Shown in pieces: positions 29,088 through 38,627 of a stretch of DNA of 64,000 nt. A program made the position numbers and the translations under genes. The notes under the pieces are model-generated. The model was not told the origin of the DNA. It did no database searches and worked only from the letters and a program-made list of their open reading frames with translations. Origin of the DNA: Pelomonas sp. V22 (lineage in GTDB: Bacteria; Pseudomonadota; Gammaproteobacteria; Burkholderiales; Burkholderiaceae_C). The DNA is taken from contig NZ_JAGIXS010000001.1 in assembly GCF_030014915.1 (NCBI RefSeq), positions 1,736,001-1,800,000 of the forward strand, in the 5' to 3' direction. Numbering within the stretch: position 1 is the first letter of the stretch; each line of letters starts with the position of its first letter.

Positions 29088-29207
29088 TCCGAGGAGCGTT
29101 GCAACCTTTCACCCCGACCCGGGGCACACAAGGCCAGGCTCGGATGACGAAGTTGCCCAGCAGCTTCATTTGCAACCGCGCTCACCCGCCATGTCTCGCG
29201 TGGGTGA
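29088..29207 (+). promoter_or_regulatory. SAH riboswitch, ahcY leader
   Basis: The conserved core CCGAGGAGCGTTGC starts at 29089. CCGAG (29089-29093) pairs with CTCGG (29139-29143) in the segment CAGGCTCGG. GAGCG (29094-29098) can form the pseudoknot with CGCTC (29179-29183) in GCGCTCACCC. These are the hallmarks of the S-adenosylhomocysteine riboswitch, which turns on ahcY when SAH builds up. TCACCC (29182-29187) can instead pair with GGGTGA (29202-29207), a candidate alternative helix. A TAGAAT at 29074-29079 may be the -10 element. The rest of the gap 28907-29270 holds no gene. Confidence 0.88.
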
Positions 29208-29270
29208 CCGTTCGTCTCAAGACCAGTCCCCCATCAGGCATTGCGGCTTCATGACCGAAGGAGCTTTGCA

Positions 29271-30698
<1,428 letters not shown>

Positions 30699-30711
30699 CG
30701 GGCAGGCCTCC

Positions 30712-31485
30712 ATGCGCGCTGACCAGGCGCTGCTCGGCCTCGGCCTCGCGCCCACCCGGTCCGCCGCCCAGCGGCTGATCGCGGCGGGTGCGGTCGAATG
30801 GCGCTCCGGCGCCAGCTGGGTGGCGATCAAGAAAGCCGGGGCTGAAGTGCCCGAGGGCGCGGAGCTGCGCGTCAACGACGACGCGGAGCTGCGCTATGTC
30901 TCGCGCGGCGGCTTGAAGCTGGAAGGTGCGCTCGCGGCAGCGCCGCTGTCGGTGCAGGGGCTCACCGTGATGGACGTCGGGCAGAGTACTGGCGGCTTCA
31001 CGGATTGCCTCTTGAAGCATGGCGCGGCGCGCGTGGTCGGCATCGATGTCGGCCACAGCCAGGTGCATGAATCGCTGCTGGCCGACGAACGCGTCGTCGC
31101 GCTGGAGAACCTGCATGTGCGCGAGCTGATCGGTTCCAGCTTCGCTGAACATGCGCCGAAGGGCGGCTTCGAGCTGATCGTCGGCGACTTGAGCTTCATC
31201 TCGATGCTGGGCGTGCTGCCACACCTGCAGCATTGGCTGGCACCCCAGGGCCAGGTCTTGCTGCTGATCAAGCCGCAGTTCGAGCTCGGAAAGAAGGCGC
31301 TCAACAAGGGCGGGCTGGTCAAGGACGCGGCCCAGTATGTGCAGCTGGAAGCTCAAGCCCGCGAGGCGGCCGCCGCGCTGGGCTGGCAGGTGCGCGGCTG
31401 GTTCGACAGCGCCATCACCGGTGGCGATGGCAACAGGGAATTCTTCCTGTGGGCAACCGCAGGGCATGCAGACAAGAAGGAATGA
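30712..31485 (+). CDS. tlyA: TlyA family rRNA 2'-O-methyltransferase
   Basis: The 257-residue protein has an N-terminal S4 RNA-binding domain (MRADQALLGLGLAPTRSAAQ) and an FtsJ-like Rossmann domain (VMDVGQSTGGFTDCLLKHGA), with motifs ERVVALENLHVREL and IVGDLSFISM. This is the TlyA layout, whose known members methylate 16S and 23S rRNA. It begins 13 bases after ahcY and overlaps metF by four bases if metF starts at 31482. It uses SAM and makes SAH, so its place in the SAM-cycle operon is logical. Confidence 0.9.
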   Translation: MRADQALLGLGLAPTRSAAQRLIAAGAVEWRSGASWVAIKKAGAEVPEGAELRVNDDAELRYVSRGGLKLEGALAAAPLSVQGLTVMDVGQSTGGFTDCLLKHGAARVVGIDVGHSQVHESLLADERVVALENLHVRELIGSSFAEHAPKGGFELIVGDLSFISMLGVLPHLQHWLAPQGQVLLLIKPQFELGKKALNKGGLVKDAAQYVQLEAQAREAAAALGWQVRGWFDSAITGGDGNREFFLWATAGHADKKE

Positions 31486-31490
31486 CGACG

Positions 31491-32330
31491 ATGACGACGC
31501 CCGTGAGTTTCGAGTTCTTTCCGCCCAACACGCCGGTGGGCGCCGAGAAGCTGAAGACCGTGGTGCAGGAGCTGAGCGTCCTGAACCCGCAGTACTTCAG
31601 CGTCACCTATGGCGCCGGCGGCTCCACGCGCGACAAGACCCTGGCCACCGTGATGGACATTGCGGCCACCGGCTTCGAAGCCGCGCCGCACCTCTCTTGC
31701 GTGGGCTCCACGCGCGAGAACATCGCCGAGATCCTGGCCACCTACCGCGCGCAGAACATCCGCCGCGTCGTGGCGCTGCGCGGCGACCTGCCCAGCGGCA
31801 CGGCCACGGCCGGCGAGTTCCGCTACGCGGCCGAGCTGGTGCGCTTCATCCGCGAGACGCAAGGTGCCGACTGGAAGATCGAGGTGGCGGCCTATCCCGA
31901 GTACCACCCGCAGCAGCGCTATGCCGCCAAGGACCTGCAGCACTTCGCCGACAAGATGCGCGCCGGCGCCAGTGCCGCCATCACCCAGTTCTTCTTCAAC
32001 CCGGACGCCTACTTCAACTTCGTGGACGAGGTGCGCAAGCTGGGCGTTACGCAGCCCATCGTCCCGGGCATCATGCCCTTTCACAACTATGCGCGCATCG
32101 CCCAGTTCGCGCAGCGCGACGGCATCGACATTCCGCGCTGGGTGGCCTTGAAGATGGAAGGCTTCATGGACGACAGCGCCTCGATCCGGGCCTTCGGCCT
32201 CGATGTGATGACGCGCGTCTGCGAGCGCCTGATCGCCGGCGGCGTGCCGGGCATCCACTTCTATACGCTCAACCAATCCGGCCTGACGCTGGAGTTGTGC
32301 AAACGCCTCGGCCTGGACGCCAAGTCTTGA
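31491..32330 (+). CDS. metF: Methylenetetrahydrofolate reductase
   Basis: The 279-residue protein begins SFEFFPPNTPVGAEKL, with the next segment YFSVTYGAGGSTRDKT and later RALRGDLP-type residues (VVALRGDLPSG), all MetF hallmarks. It reduces 5,10-methylene-THF to 5-methyl-THF for methionine synthesis. I prefer ATG 31491, nine bases after AAGGA; ATG 31482 overlaps the tlyA stop and is the alternative. It closes the ahcY-tlyA-metF unit. Methionine synthase is not in the window. Confidence 0.96.
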   Translation: MTTPVSFEFFPPNTPVGAEKLKTVVQELSVLNPQYFSVTYGAGGSTRDKTLATVMDIAATGFEAAPHLSCVGSTRENIAEILATYRAQNIRRVVALRGDLPSGTATAGEFRYAAELVRFIRETQGADWKIEVAAYPEYHPQQRYAAKDLQHFADKMRAGASAAITQFFFNPDAYFNFVDEVRKLGVTQPIVPGIMPFHNYARIAQFAQRDGIDIPRWVALKMEGFMDDSASIRAFGLDVMTRVCERLIAGGVPGIHFYTLNQSGLTLELCKRLGLDAKS

Positions 32331-32342
32331 TCTGAAACAAGA

Positions 32343-32400
32343 GCCGTCGCTGACGGCGATCAAGTCCCGGACGCCCTTGTGTCACCTCAAGGGTTAACCC
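32343..32400. other. Two hairpins and a palindrome between metF and OmpW
   Basis: GCCGTC-GCT-GACGGC lies at 32343-32357, CCCTTG-N8-CAAGGG at 32374-32393 and the palindrome GGGTTAACCC at 32391-32400. None is followed by a T-run, so I call no terminator here. They may mark the end of the metF transcript or the promoter region of the OmpW gene. Confidence 0.45.
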
Positions 32401-32411
32401 GGCACGTAGCG

Positions 32412-32464
32412 ATTCAATGACTTCCATCGGGAATGTTCCCGCTCAGCAAAAGGAGTCATTGAAT
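32412..32464 (+). promoter_or_regulatory. Leader inverted repeat covering OmpW translation start
   Basis: ATTCAATGACT (32412-32422) and AGTCATTGAAT (32454-32464) form a perfect 11-base inverted repeat. The right arm covers the last two bases of the Shine-Dalgarno AAGGAG (32450-32455) and the first two of the start codon (32463). Inside it, CGGGAA-TG-TTCCCG (32428-32441) forms a second hairpin. If folded, the structure would block ribosome entry, so it could be a thermosensor-like or ligand-controlled element. Confidence 0.55.
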
Positions 32465-33068
32465 GATCGCCAAGAAGATTGCCAGCCTCGTCATCCTCGC
32501 CGCCTGCAGCACGGTGGCCACTGCCGCCGAGGGCCCGCTGATGGTCCGCGTCCGCGCCGTCCACCTCGACTCGGCCAACGGCGACAACACCGGCCTCGGC
32601 CTGTCGGTCAACAACAAGACCTTGCCCGAGGTCGACTTCAGCTACTTCCTGACGCCCAACGTGGCGGCTGAGTTGATCCTGACCGTGCCGCAGAAGCACA
32701 CGATCTACTCGAACGGCGTCGAGATCGGTTCGCTGAAGCACCTGCCGCCGACGCTGTCGCTGCAGTACCACTTCGCGCCTGATGCCACGTTCCGCCCCTA
32801 TGTGGGCCTGGGCGTGAACTACACGAACTTCTCCTCGGTCAAGTTCGCTCCAGCCATCGTCACGGCCCTCGGCCCCAATGTGAAGCGCAGCAGCTGGGGC
32901 CTCGCCGCCCAGGTCGGCGCCGACATCGAGATCAGCAAGGGCACCTACCTGAACATCGACCTCAAGAAGGTGCAGATCGAGACCGACGTCAGCTCCAAGG
33001 GCAACAAGGTCGGCACCTTCAAGGTCGACCCGCTGCTGGTCGGCGTGGGCCTGGGCTGGCGCTTCTAA
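32463..33068 (+). CDS. OmpW family outer-membrane protein
   Basis: The 201-residue protein has a signal peptide (ASLVILAACSTVATAAEG) and an eight-stranded small barrel of the OmpW type. It shows VRVRAVHLDSANGD at the mature start, the conserved LPPTLSLQYHF strand and YVGLGVNYTNF, and it ends in VGVGLGWRF with the terminal Phe. OmpW proteins form small hydrophobic channels. Its leader contains a long inverted repeat that overlaps the start codon. A second OmpW lies at 52473. Confidence 0.92.
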   Translation: MIAKKIASLVILAACSTVATAAEGPLMVRVRAVHLDSANGDNTGLGLSVNNKTLPEVDFSYFLTPNVAAELILTVPQKHTIYSNGVEIGSLKHLPPTLSLQYHFAPDATFRPYVGLGVNYTNFSSVKFAPAIVTALGPNVKRSSWGLAAQVGADIEISKGTYLNIDLKKVQIETDVSSKGNKVGTFKVDPLLVGVGLGWRF

Positions 33069-33077
33069 GCTGGCCGC

Positions 33078-34358
33078 CTAGCGGTAGCGCTGGGTCGGCG
33101 AGAGCCGGCGCAGCGCGTACTTGATCAGCCGGTCCTGCTCGTCGTAGAGCGTGACCAGCTCAACCACCTCGAGCCCGGGCTGGCCCAGGGTCGCGCCGGC
33201 CGCCCCAGCCGCTGTATCCGAGGCCGCCTTGGCGGCCGCGGATGCCGCAGCGGCCTTGTAGGCTGGCAGCTTGGCCAACAGCGCCATCAGTTGCGCAGGC
33301 GAAAGCTTGCTGAGGTCCTGCGACGGGAGTTGCGCCAGCACCTCGGGCGGCAGATCGGGCGGCAGCAGGGTTTTCACCCTCAGATGCCGCAGCAGGCGAC
33401 GCCCGCTGTCGAACTTCTTCTCGTCGGCCTTGCCCAGACGCTCGCGCAGTTGCTCAGGCCGCGTCGCACCGGCTTGGAGCTCTCGCGCAGCCTGCGCCAG
33501 CGGATGATCCGAGGCGAGCAAGGCCGCGTCCACCGGTTGCTGGGGATCGTCGGCAAACTCCAGCACCACCCGGGTCTCGTCCGACCAGCGCTTGTCGCCC
33601 ATGGGCAGGCGGAACATGCGCTCGCGCAGCAAAAAGCCCCAGTCGTACTGCGCGCCCGAGCCCTCGGTCAGGCCCTGCAGCATGGCATTGCTCAGGGCCA
33701 TCCGGCGCTCGCCATCGACCAGGGTGACGGCAAAGAGGGCGCGGTCGGCAAAGCTGCTGCCGCTCGAGTAGCTGTTGTCGCAGCTGTCGGGCTCGGACGT
33801 CAGGGCCCGCACCATGCGGCCCAGGAAACCGATCTTGTCGCCCCGCGCCACGCCGCTGGCAAAGCCGACCTTGCATTGCAGCCGCAGGTCGCCGAGGCGC
33901 CGCTCATTGGCCGGCAGGCCCGGCGTGCGGATGTCGGCGCGCCAGGTGACGCGGCCGTCCAGCAGTTTGCTCTTCAGCTCGGTGGCATCGGGGTAGCGGT
34001 TCCAGGCCGGGTCGATGGTGAAGTTGTCCTCGGCATCGAGCGGCACCGGCACGCGGCCCTGGCGCGTGACCAGGGCCAGGTTGATTCTCTGCTGATGCTC
34101 GGCCAGCGTGCGGGCGTAGACCTTGAACTTCAGCTCGGCCTGCTGCGCCAGCGCGTGATGCTTCTTGAACAGATCGCGCGCCTCGTACAGCGTGGCCAGC
34201 GTCTTGAGCTCACGCTGTGCCGTGGACTCGCCTTGCACTTCGACCTTGGCCAGTTGAGCCTCGGGTTTCGGCTGGGAGGCCGCTGCGGGAGGCTCGGTCT
34301 GCGCCAGGCAGCCCAGCGAAAGCTGCGAGAGCAAGAGCAGTACAACGACGCGCATCAC
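33078..34358 (-). CDS. Uncharacterised secreted protein, tandem paralogue 2
   Basis: The 426-residue protein has a signal peptide ending near LGCLAQ; a cysteine lies at the right place for a lipobox, though the pattern is weak. It shares with its neighbour the early LAKVEVQGESTA, the middle TPGLPANERRLGDLRLQC and the late FRLPMGDKRWSDETRVV. An Ala-rich region precedes the C-terminal VVELVTLYDEQDRLIKYAL. I do not recognise the family. The paired genes overlap by four bases, so the two products are made together and may form a complex. Confidence 0.72.
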   Translation of the reverse strand: MMRVVVLLLLSQLSLGCLAQTEPPAAASQPKPEAQLAKVEVQGESTAQRELKTLATLYEARDLFKKHHALAQQAELKFKVYARTLAEHQQRINLALVTRQGRVPVPLDAEDNFTIDPAWNRYPDATELKSKLLDGRVTWRADIRTPGLPANERRLGDLRLQCKVGFASGVARGDKIGFLGRMVRALTSEPDSCDNSYSSGSSFADRALFAVTLVDGERRMALSNAMLQGLTEGSGAQYDWGFLLRERMFRLPMGDKRWSDETRVVLEFADDPQQPVDAALLASDHPLAQAARELQAGATRPEQLRERLGKADEKKFDSGRRLLRHLRVKTLLPPDLPPEVLAQLPSQDLSKLSPAQLMALLAKLPAYKAAAASAAAKAASDTAAGAAGATLGQPGLEVVELVTLYDEQDRLIKYALRRLSPTQRYR

Positions 34359-35551
34359 CAGCGTCCTCCTGGCAGCATCTGGTACAGGGCGTACTTCATG
34401 AGCCGCCCCTCGGGATCGAACAGCAGGACCAGCTCGAGCGAGCTGGCGTCGATCTTGATCGTCTGCCCGCTGCCGGGCTCGGCCGCAGGATCGGGCAGGC
34501 GCTGGGCCGGCACTTCTTCCAGGTAGCGAGCGATTCGGCGGCCGCTCTCGAAGGTGAACTCATGCGCCTTCTTGCCCAGCAGCTCTCGCGCTTCATCCGC
34601 CGTGGTCTTGCCGGCCTGCAGGGCACGGGCGGCGACGGCCAGCTTCTGCGGCAGGTTCAGCAGCCTCTCGTCGGCGGGTTTGGCCGGCTCGTCCGCGAAC
34701 TCCATCACCACCCTTGTGTCGTCCGGCCAGCGCTTGTCGCCAAAGGGCAGTCGGAACATCTGCTCGCGCAGCAGAAAGCCCCAATCGAAATTCTTGCCAT
34801 CGCTGCCGCCTGCGAGCTGGTGCAGCATCAGCTGAGACACATGGACACGGCGCTCGCCATGCGCCAGGCTGATGGCAAACACCGGGCGATCGGCAAAGTT
34901 GCTTCCGCTGGTGAATCGGCTGTCGCAGGGATCGACGATGGGTGTCAGCAGCTTGGACACGATCAGCGGCAGGCTGCTGCGAGCCACGCCGCTCTCGAAG
35001 CCGACCCGGCATTGCAGGCGCAGATCGCCGAGGCGGCGTTCGTTCGCGGGCAGGCCCGGCGTGCGAACGTCGGCGCGCCAGCTGACACGGCCGTCCAGCA
35101 GCTTGCTGCGCAGTTCGGTGTCGGGGTCCATCTGCCGCCAGGCCGGATCGATGACGAAATTCTGATCGCCATCCAGCGGCACCGGCACCCGACCCTGCTT
35201 GGTCATCAGGGCCAGGTTCATCTTCTGCTGATGCTCGGCCTGGGTGCGCGCATAGACCTTGAACTTCAGCTCGGCCTGCGGCGCCAGGGCATGGTGCTTC
35301 TTGAAGAGGGCCTCGGCATCGAACAGCTGTTCCAGCGTCTTGCGCTCGCGCCGGGCGGTGGACTCGCCCTGCACCTCCACCTTGGCCAGCTCGGCGTCCG
35401 GCATGGACGCTGGCTGCGATGCCGCCGATGCCGCCGATGCCGGCAAGGCCAGTGGCTCGGGAGGCGGCTCGACCTGCGTCTGGGCCCGGCAGGCGAGCGA
35501 GATCAGGGCGAGGGACAGCAGCGGTACAGCACGCAGAGGCAGAAGCTTCAT
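34355..35551 (-). CDS. Uncharacterised secreted protein, tandem paralogue 1
   Basis: The 398-residue protein has a signal peptide (LLPLRAVPLLSLALISLACRA), possibly a lipoprotein, and is the closer-to-promoter copy. It shares with the downstream copy LAKVEVQGESTARRERKTL, the blocks SGSNFADRPVF and NFDWGFLLREQMFRLPFG, and a C-terminal block ending LMKYALYQML. I know no named family. Conserved cysteines in the middle suggest a disulfide. ATG 35551 avoids the longer start that precedes the signal. Confidence 0.72.
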   Translation of the reverse strand: MKLLPLRAVPLLSLALISLACRAQTQVEPPPEPLALPASAASAASQPASMPDAELAKVEVQGESTARRERKTLEQLFDAEALFKKHHALAPQAELKFKVYARTQAEHQQKMNLALMTKQGRVPVPLDGDQNFVIDPAWRQMDPDTELRSKLLDGRVSWRADVRTPGLPANERRLGDLRLQCRVGFESGVARSSLPLIVSKLLTPIVDPCDSRFTSGSNFADRPVFAISLAHGERRVHVSQLMLHQLAGGSDGKNFDWGFLLREQMFRLPFGDKRWPDDTRVVMEFADEPAKPADERLLNLPQKLAVAARALQAGKTTADEARELLGKKAHEFTFESGRRIARYLEEVPAQRLPDPAAEPGSGQTIKIDASSLELVLLFDPEGRLMKYALYQMLPGGRW

Positions 35552-35651
35552 GGGCAGGTGGAGGGCTTGGAAAGGCCGCGACTCTACCGGGTTAGCCGAT
35601 CCTGGCCATCGGGTGCCGACGAACTGCAGCCCCGCCCTCCTCAAATGCAGT

Positions 35652-36965
35652 TCAGGCCGCTGCTCCGAAAGCATCGCGGGTCATGTTTTCCGGCGCACCC
35701 TCGGCACGGCAGGCCACGTCGTCCTCGATGCGCACGCCGCCATAGGGCAGCAGGCGCTCGACCTTGGCCCAGTCCACCGCCGCCGCGTTCTTGGAGGCAC
35801 GCAACTGCTTCAAGAGCGTCGGGATGAAATACAGGCCCGGCTCGATCGTCACCACCATGCCGGCTTCGAGCTTGCGGGTCAGGCGCAGGTAGCGGTGGCC
35901 CTCGGGCTTGGGCGAGACGGCGCCCGTTTCATCGGCCATGAAGCCGCCGATGTCATGCACCTGCAGGCCGAGCAAGTGGCCGATGCCATGCGGCATGAAG
36001 ATGCTGGACACACCCTCGGCCACGATAGCCTCGGCGCTCATCTTCACGAAGCCTTGCTCCGACAGGATCGCAGCCAGGCGGCGGTGCGTGCTCAAGTGGA
36101 TGTCGCGGTAGTCGGTGCCGGCGCGCACCTCGTCCACCAGGGCCAGCTGGGCCGATTCCATCGCCGCCAGCAAGGCCTCGAATTCCTCATGGCCGCCGCG
36201 GCTCCAGGTGCGCGTGATGTCGCTGGCATAGCCATTGACCTGGGCGCCCGCATCGATCAGGAAGCTGCGCGGCTGGGCGGGCGCCTGCGCATCCTGGTAC
36301 TGGTAGTGCAGCACCGCGCAGTGCTCGTTCAGGCCCACGATGTTGGTATAGGGCAGGTCGCGGTCCGTGTGGCCGGTGGCGGCCAGGTAGGCGCGATGAA
36401 TGTCCAGCTCGGAGGCGCCGGCCATGAAGGCATCGCGGGCGGCCAGATGGCCTTGCACCGCGCGGCGCGAGGCGGCGCGCATCTGCTCCAGCTCGTATTC
36501 GCTCTTGATGGCACGCGGGTAGTGCAGCAGGTGGAGCAGTTGCTCGGGGTTGTTGGGCACCACGCCCGCCAGCGCCGCATCGGCCTCGCCGACGATGGCC
36601 AGGCGACCATGGCCCTGCAAATGCGTGGCCGCGTCGGCCGGGTCGCTGATGACGACGATGTCGAAGTGCTCGACCCAGTAGCCGCTCGGTGCCTCGGGCG
36701 GCACATGCCAGTAGTCGTCCGGCTGGTAGTACACGAGCAAGGGCTTGCGCCCTGGGCGTATCAGCAGCCAGCTGTTCGGATGCGCGTTGAGCGGCAGCCA
36801 GTGCTTGAAATGCGGATTGGGCTGGAACAGGTAGGGCCGGTCGTCCAGGAAGGCGAACTTCTCGATGCCGGAGGCGATGGCCAGCGCGTCAAAGCCGCTG
36901 CGGGCCAGCGCATTCGTGGCGCGCTGCTGCAGCTGGGCAATGTGTTGGGCGTAGAGCGTAGTCAT
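35652..36965 (-). CDS. pepQ: Xaa-Pro dipeptidase (M24 family, PepQ-like)
   Basis: The 437-residue protein has a C-terminal pita-bread M24 domain with the metal ligands in order: Asp in SFLIDAGAQVNGY, Asp in YASDITRTWS, His in FMPHGIGHLLGLQVHD, then Glu in VVTIEPGLYF and Glu in GGVRIEDDV. The N-terminal part matches prolidases. It splits dipeptides with C-terminal proline in the cytoplasm. ATG 36965 is the natural start. It precedes no obvious operon partner. Confidence 0.93.
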   Translation of the reverse strand: MTTLYAQHIAQLQQRATNALARSGFDALAIASGIEKFAFLDDRPYLFQPNPHFKHWLPLNAHPNSWLLIRPGRKPLLVYYQPDDYWHVPPEAPSGYWVEHFDIVVISDPADAATHLQGHGRLAIVGEADAALAGVVPNNPEQLLHLLHYPRAIKSEYELEQMRAASRRAVQGHLAARDAFMAGASELDIHRAYLAATGHTDRDLPYTNIVGLNEHCAVLHYQYQDAQAPAQPRSFLIDAGAQVNGYASDITRTWSRGGHEEFEALLAAMESAQLALVDEVRAGTDYRDIHLSTHRRLAAILSEQGFVKMSAEAIVAEGVSSIFMPHGIGHLLGLQVHDIGGFMADETGAVSPKPEGHRYLRLTRKLEAGMVVTIEPGLYFIPTLLKQLRASKNAAAVDWAKVERLLPYGGVRIEDDVACRAEGAPENMTRDAFGAAA

Positions 36966-37004
36966 GCCGGCATTGTGTCGCAGGCCGCACAACCCGCCAC
37001 CGGT

Positions 37005-37574
37005 TCAGCCGTTCACGTCCCAGACCACGCCCTCCTCGGTCAGCATGGCATCGAGCGGCACATCGTGCGGCTCGGCCTTCAGCAGCGGCTGGAAGCCATG
37101 CGCATAGCCGATGCCGGCCGTGGCCGGGCGCGGCTGCAGCGCGGCCAGCGTGCGGTCCATGAAGCCGCCGCCATAGCCGAGGCGCAGGCCGCAGGGCCCG
37201 TAGCCCAGGCAGGGCACGATCACCAGCTGCGGCTCGAAGACTTCGGTGTCCTTGGGCTTGGGGATGTCGTAGGCATCGTCTTCCATCGGGCAGCCCGGGT
37301 ACCAGACGTGAAAGCGCAAGGTGCCATGCTCGCGGTCCACGACCGGGAGGCCAATGCGGCGGTCGGGATGCGCCTCGCTCCAGCGGTACAGCGCCGGCAG
37401 CGGATCGAACTCGCCCTTGATCGGCCAGTAGGCGCCAATGGTCTGCTCCGGCCGCCGCACCAGCCAGACCCGCAGCACGCTTTGCAGTTGCTCGGCCAGC
37501 TCCAGCCGGCCGGGCAGGTCGAGCCGGTCCTGGATCAGCTTCTGGCGCAGGGCATGGCGATCGTTCAAATCCAC
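37005..37574 (-). CDS. 5-formyltetrahydrofolate cyclo-ligase, first copy
   Basis: The 189-residue protein has the family motif LRLGYGGGFMDRTLAAL, the substrate segment IGAYWPIKGEFDP and FHVWYPGC. It would convert 5-formyl-THF to 5,10-methenyl-THF with ATP. The unusual feature is a second gene of the same family at 38015, with TfoX between them. This copy lies 39 bases before pepQ on the same strand. It keeps the core glycine-rich loop, so I expect it to be active. Confidence 0.9.
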   Translation of the reverse strand: MDLNDRHALRQKLIQDRLDLPGRLELAEQLQSVLRVWLVRRPEQTIGAYWPIKGEFDPLPALYRWSEAHPDRRIGLPVVDREHGTLRFHVWYPGCPMEDDAYDIPKPKDTEVFEPQLVIVPCLGYGPCGLRLGYGGGFMDRTLAALQPRPATAGIGYAHGFQPLLKAEPHDVPLDAMLTEEGVVWDVNG

Positions 37575-37629
37575 GGCTTGTGACTCCGGACAACGAGTTC
37601 GGGCGATTGTGGCCGACTACGATAGATGC

Positions 37630-38025
37630 ATGAACGCGCGCAACGAATTCGTCGCCCATTGCACCGAGTTGCTGCAGCTGCTAGGCAGCGTGCGCTCGCG
37701 CCGCATGTTCGGCGGCCACGGGCTCTATGTGGATGATTTCTTCATCGCCATCGTGGCCGGCGACCAACTCTTTCTGAAGACCGACGAGCAAACCCGCAGC
37801 CGCTTCGAGGCCGAGGGCTGCACGCCCTTCTGCTTCCCGCAGAAGGACGGCGAGCTGGTGTCGACCAGCTACTTCAGGCCACCCGAAGAGGCGCTGGAGT
37901 CGCCCGCCCTCCTGCAGCCCTGGGCTCGCCTGGCGCTGGATGCCGCCTTGCGCGCCGCCCAGGCCAAGACGAGCAAGACGCCCAAGAAGCCCAAGGCAGC
38001 GCCGAAGAAAGCCCTCAGGGGCTGA
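37630..38025 (+). CDS. TfoX/Sxy N-terminal domain protein
   Basis: The 131-residue protein has one TfoX N-terminal domain (RRMFGGHGLYVDDFFIAIVAG) and a Lys-rich tail (AKTSKTPKKPKAAPKKALRG). The C-terminal TfoX domain is missing, as in many short proteobacterial members, so a competence role is not implied. The basic tail may bind nucleic acid. It starts at ATG 37630 and its end overlaps the second cyclo-ligase gene by 11 bases. Confidence 0.87.
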   Translation: MNARNEFVAHCTELLQLLGSVRSRRMFGGHGLYVDDFFIAIVAGDQLFLKTDEQTRSRFEAEGCTPFCFPQKDGELVSTSYFRPPEEALESPALLQPWARLALDAALRAAQAKTSKTPKKPKAAPKKALRG

Positions 38026-38602
38026 TCAGCTCGGTCTCGGTCAGCACCAGGGTGAGGGCCTGGTCATGCGGCTCGATGGCGAACTGCGTGCGGCCGAGGT
38101 TCCAGGCCAGGCCCACGCTGATCACGCCAGGATGGGCGGCCAGCCAGCGGTCGTAATAGCCGCCGCCGTAGCCGAGACGGTAGCCCTCGGCCGTGAAGCC
38201 CACGCAGGGCACCAGCACCACATCGGGCTGCACGGCCGCGCCGGCGCTGCTGCCGATGCCGCATTCGTCCTGCACGGCAGGCGGCTGGCCGTCCCAGCGG
38301 CGGTAGTCCATGCGGCGCGGGTTCTTGTAGGCGAAGGGCAGCGCCAGCGGGCAGGCCAATGCCTCGGTGTGGGGCAGCAGCGCGTCCACTGCGTTAAATT
38401 CCCCGTCCAGTGGCCAGTACAGGCCCAGGCACTGCGGCTCCAGCTGCTCCAGCACCTGGTGCAGCGAGCGGCCGAGGGTCAGCGCGGCCGCATGGGTGGC
38501 CGGCGTGGCGGCCCAGGCTTTGCGGCGCGCCAGCAACTCTTGCCGCAATTCGCTCCGTGAATGCGGCACAGGGGGCTGGGGCTGTGGCACTGTGGCGTTC
38601 AT
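38015..38602 (-). CDS. 5-formyltetrahydrofolate cyclo-ligase, second copy
   Basis: The 195-residue protein has the family loop YRLGYGGGYYDRWLAAH and LGLYWPLDGEFNAVDALLP, and is clearly related to the copy at 37005. The two differ in many positions, so they are old paralogues and not a recent duplication. The end overlaps TfoX. I chose ATG 38602; upstream codons form a long non-family leader. The start is 25 bases from the divergent slt-like gene at 38628. Confidence 0.9.
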   Translation of the reverse strand: MNATVPQPQPPVPHSRSELRQELLARRKAWAATPATHAAALTLGRSLHQVLEQLEPQCLGLYWPLDGEFNAVDALLPHTEALACPLALPFAYKNPRRMDYRRWDGQPPAVQDECGIGSSAGAAVQPDVVLVPCVGFTAEGYRLGYGGGYYDRWLAAHPGVISVGLAWNLGRTQFAIEPHDQALTLVLTETELISP

Positions 38603-38627
38603 ATCGAAGATGAAGAAGCAGTTGTAG

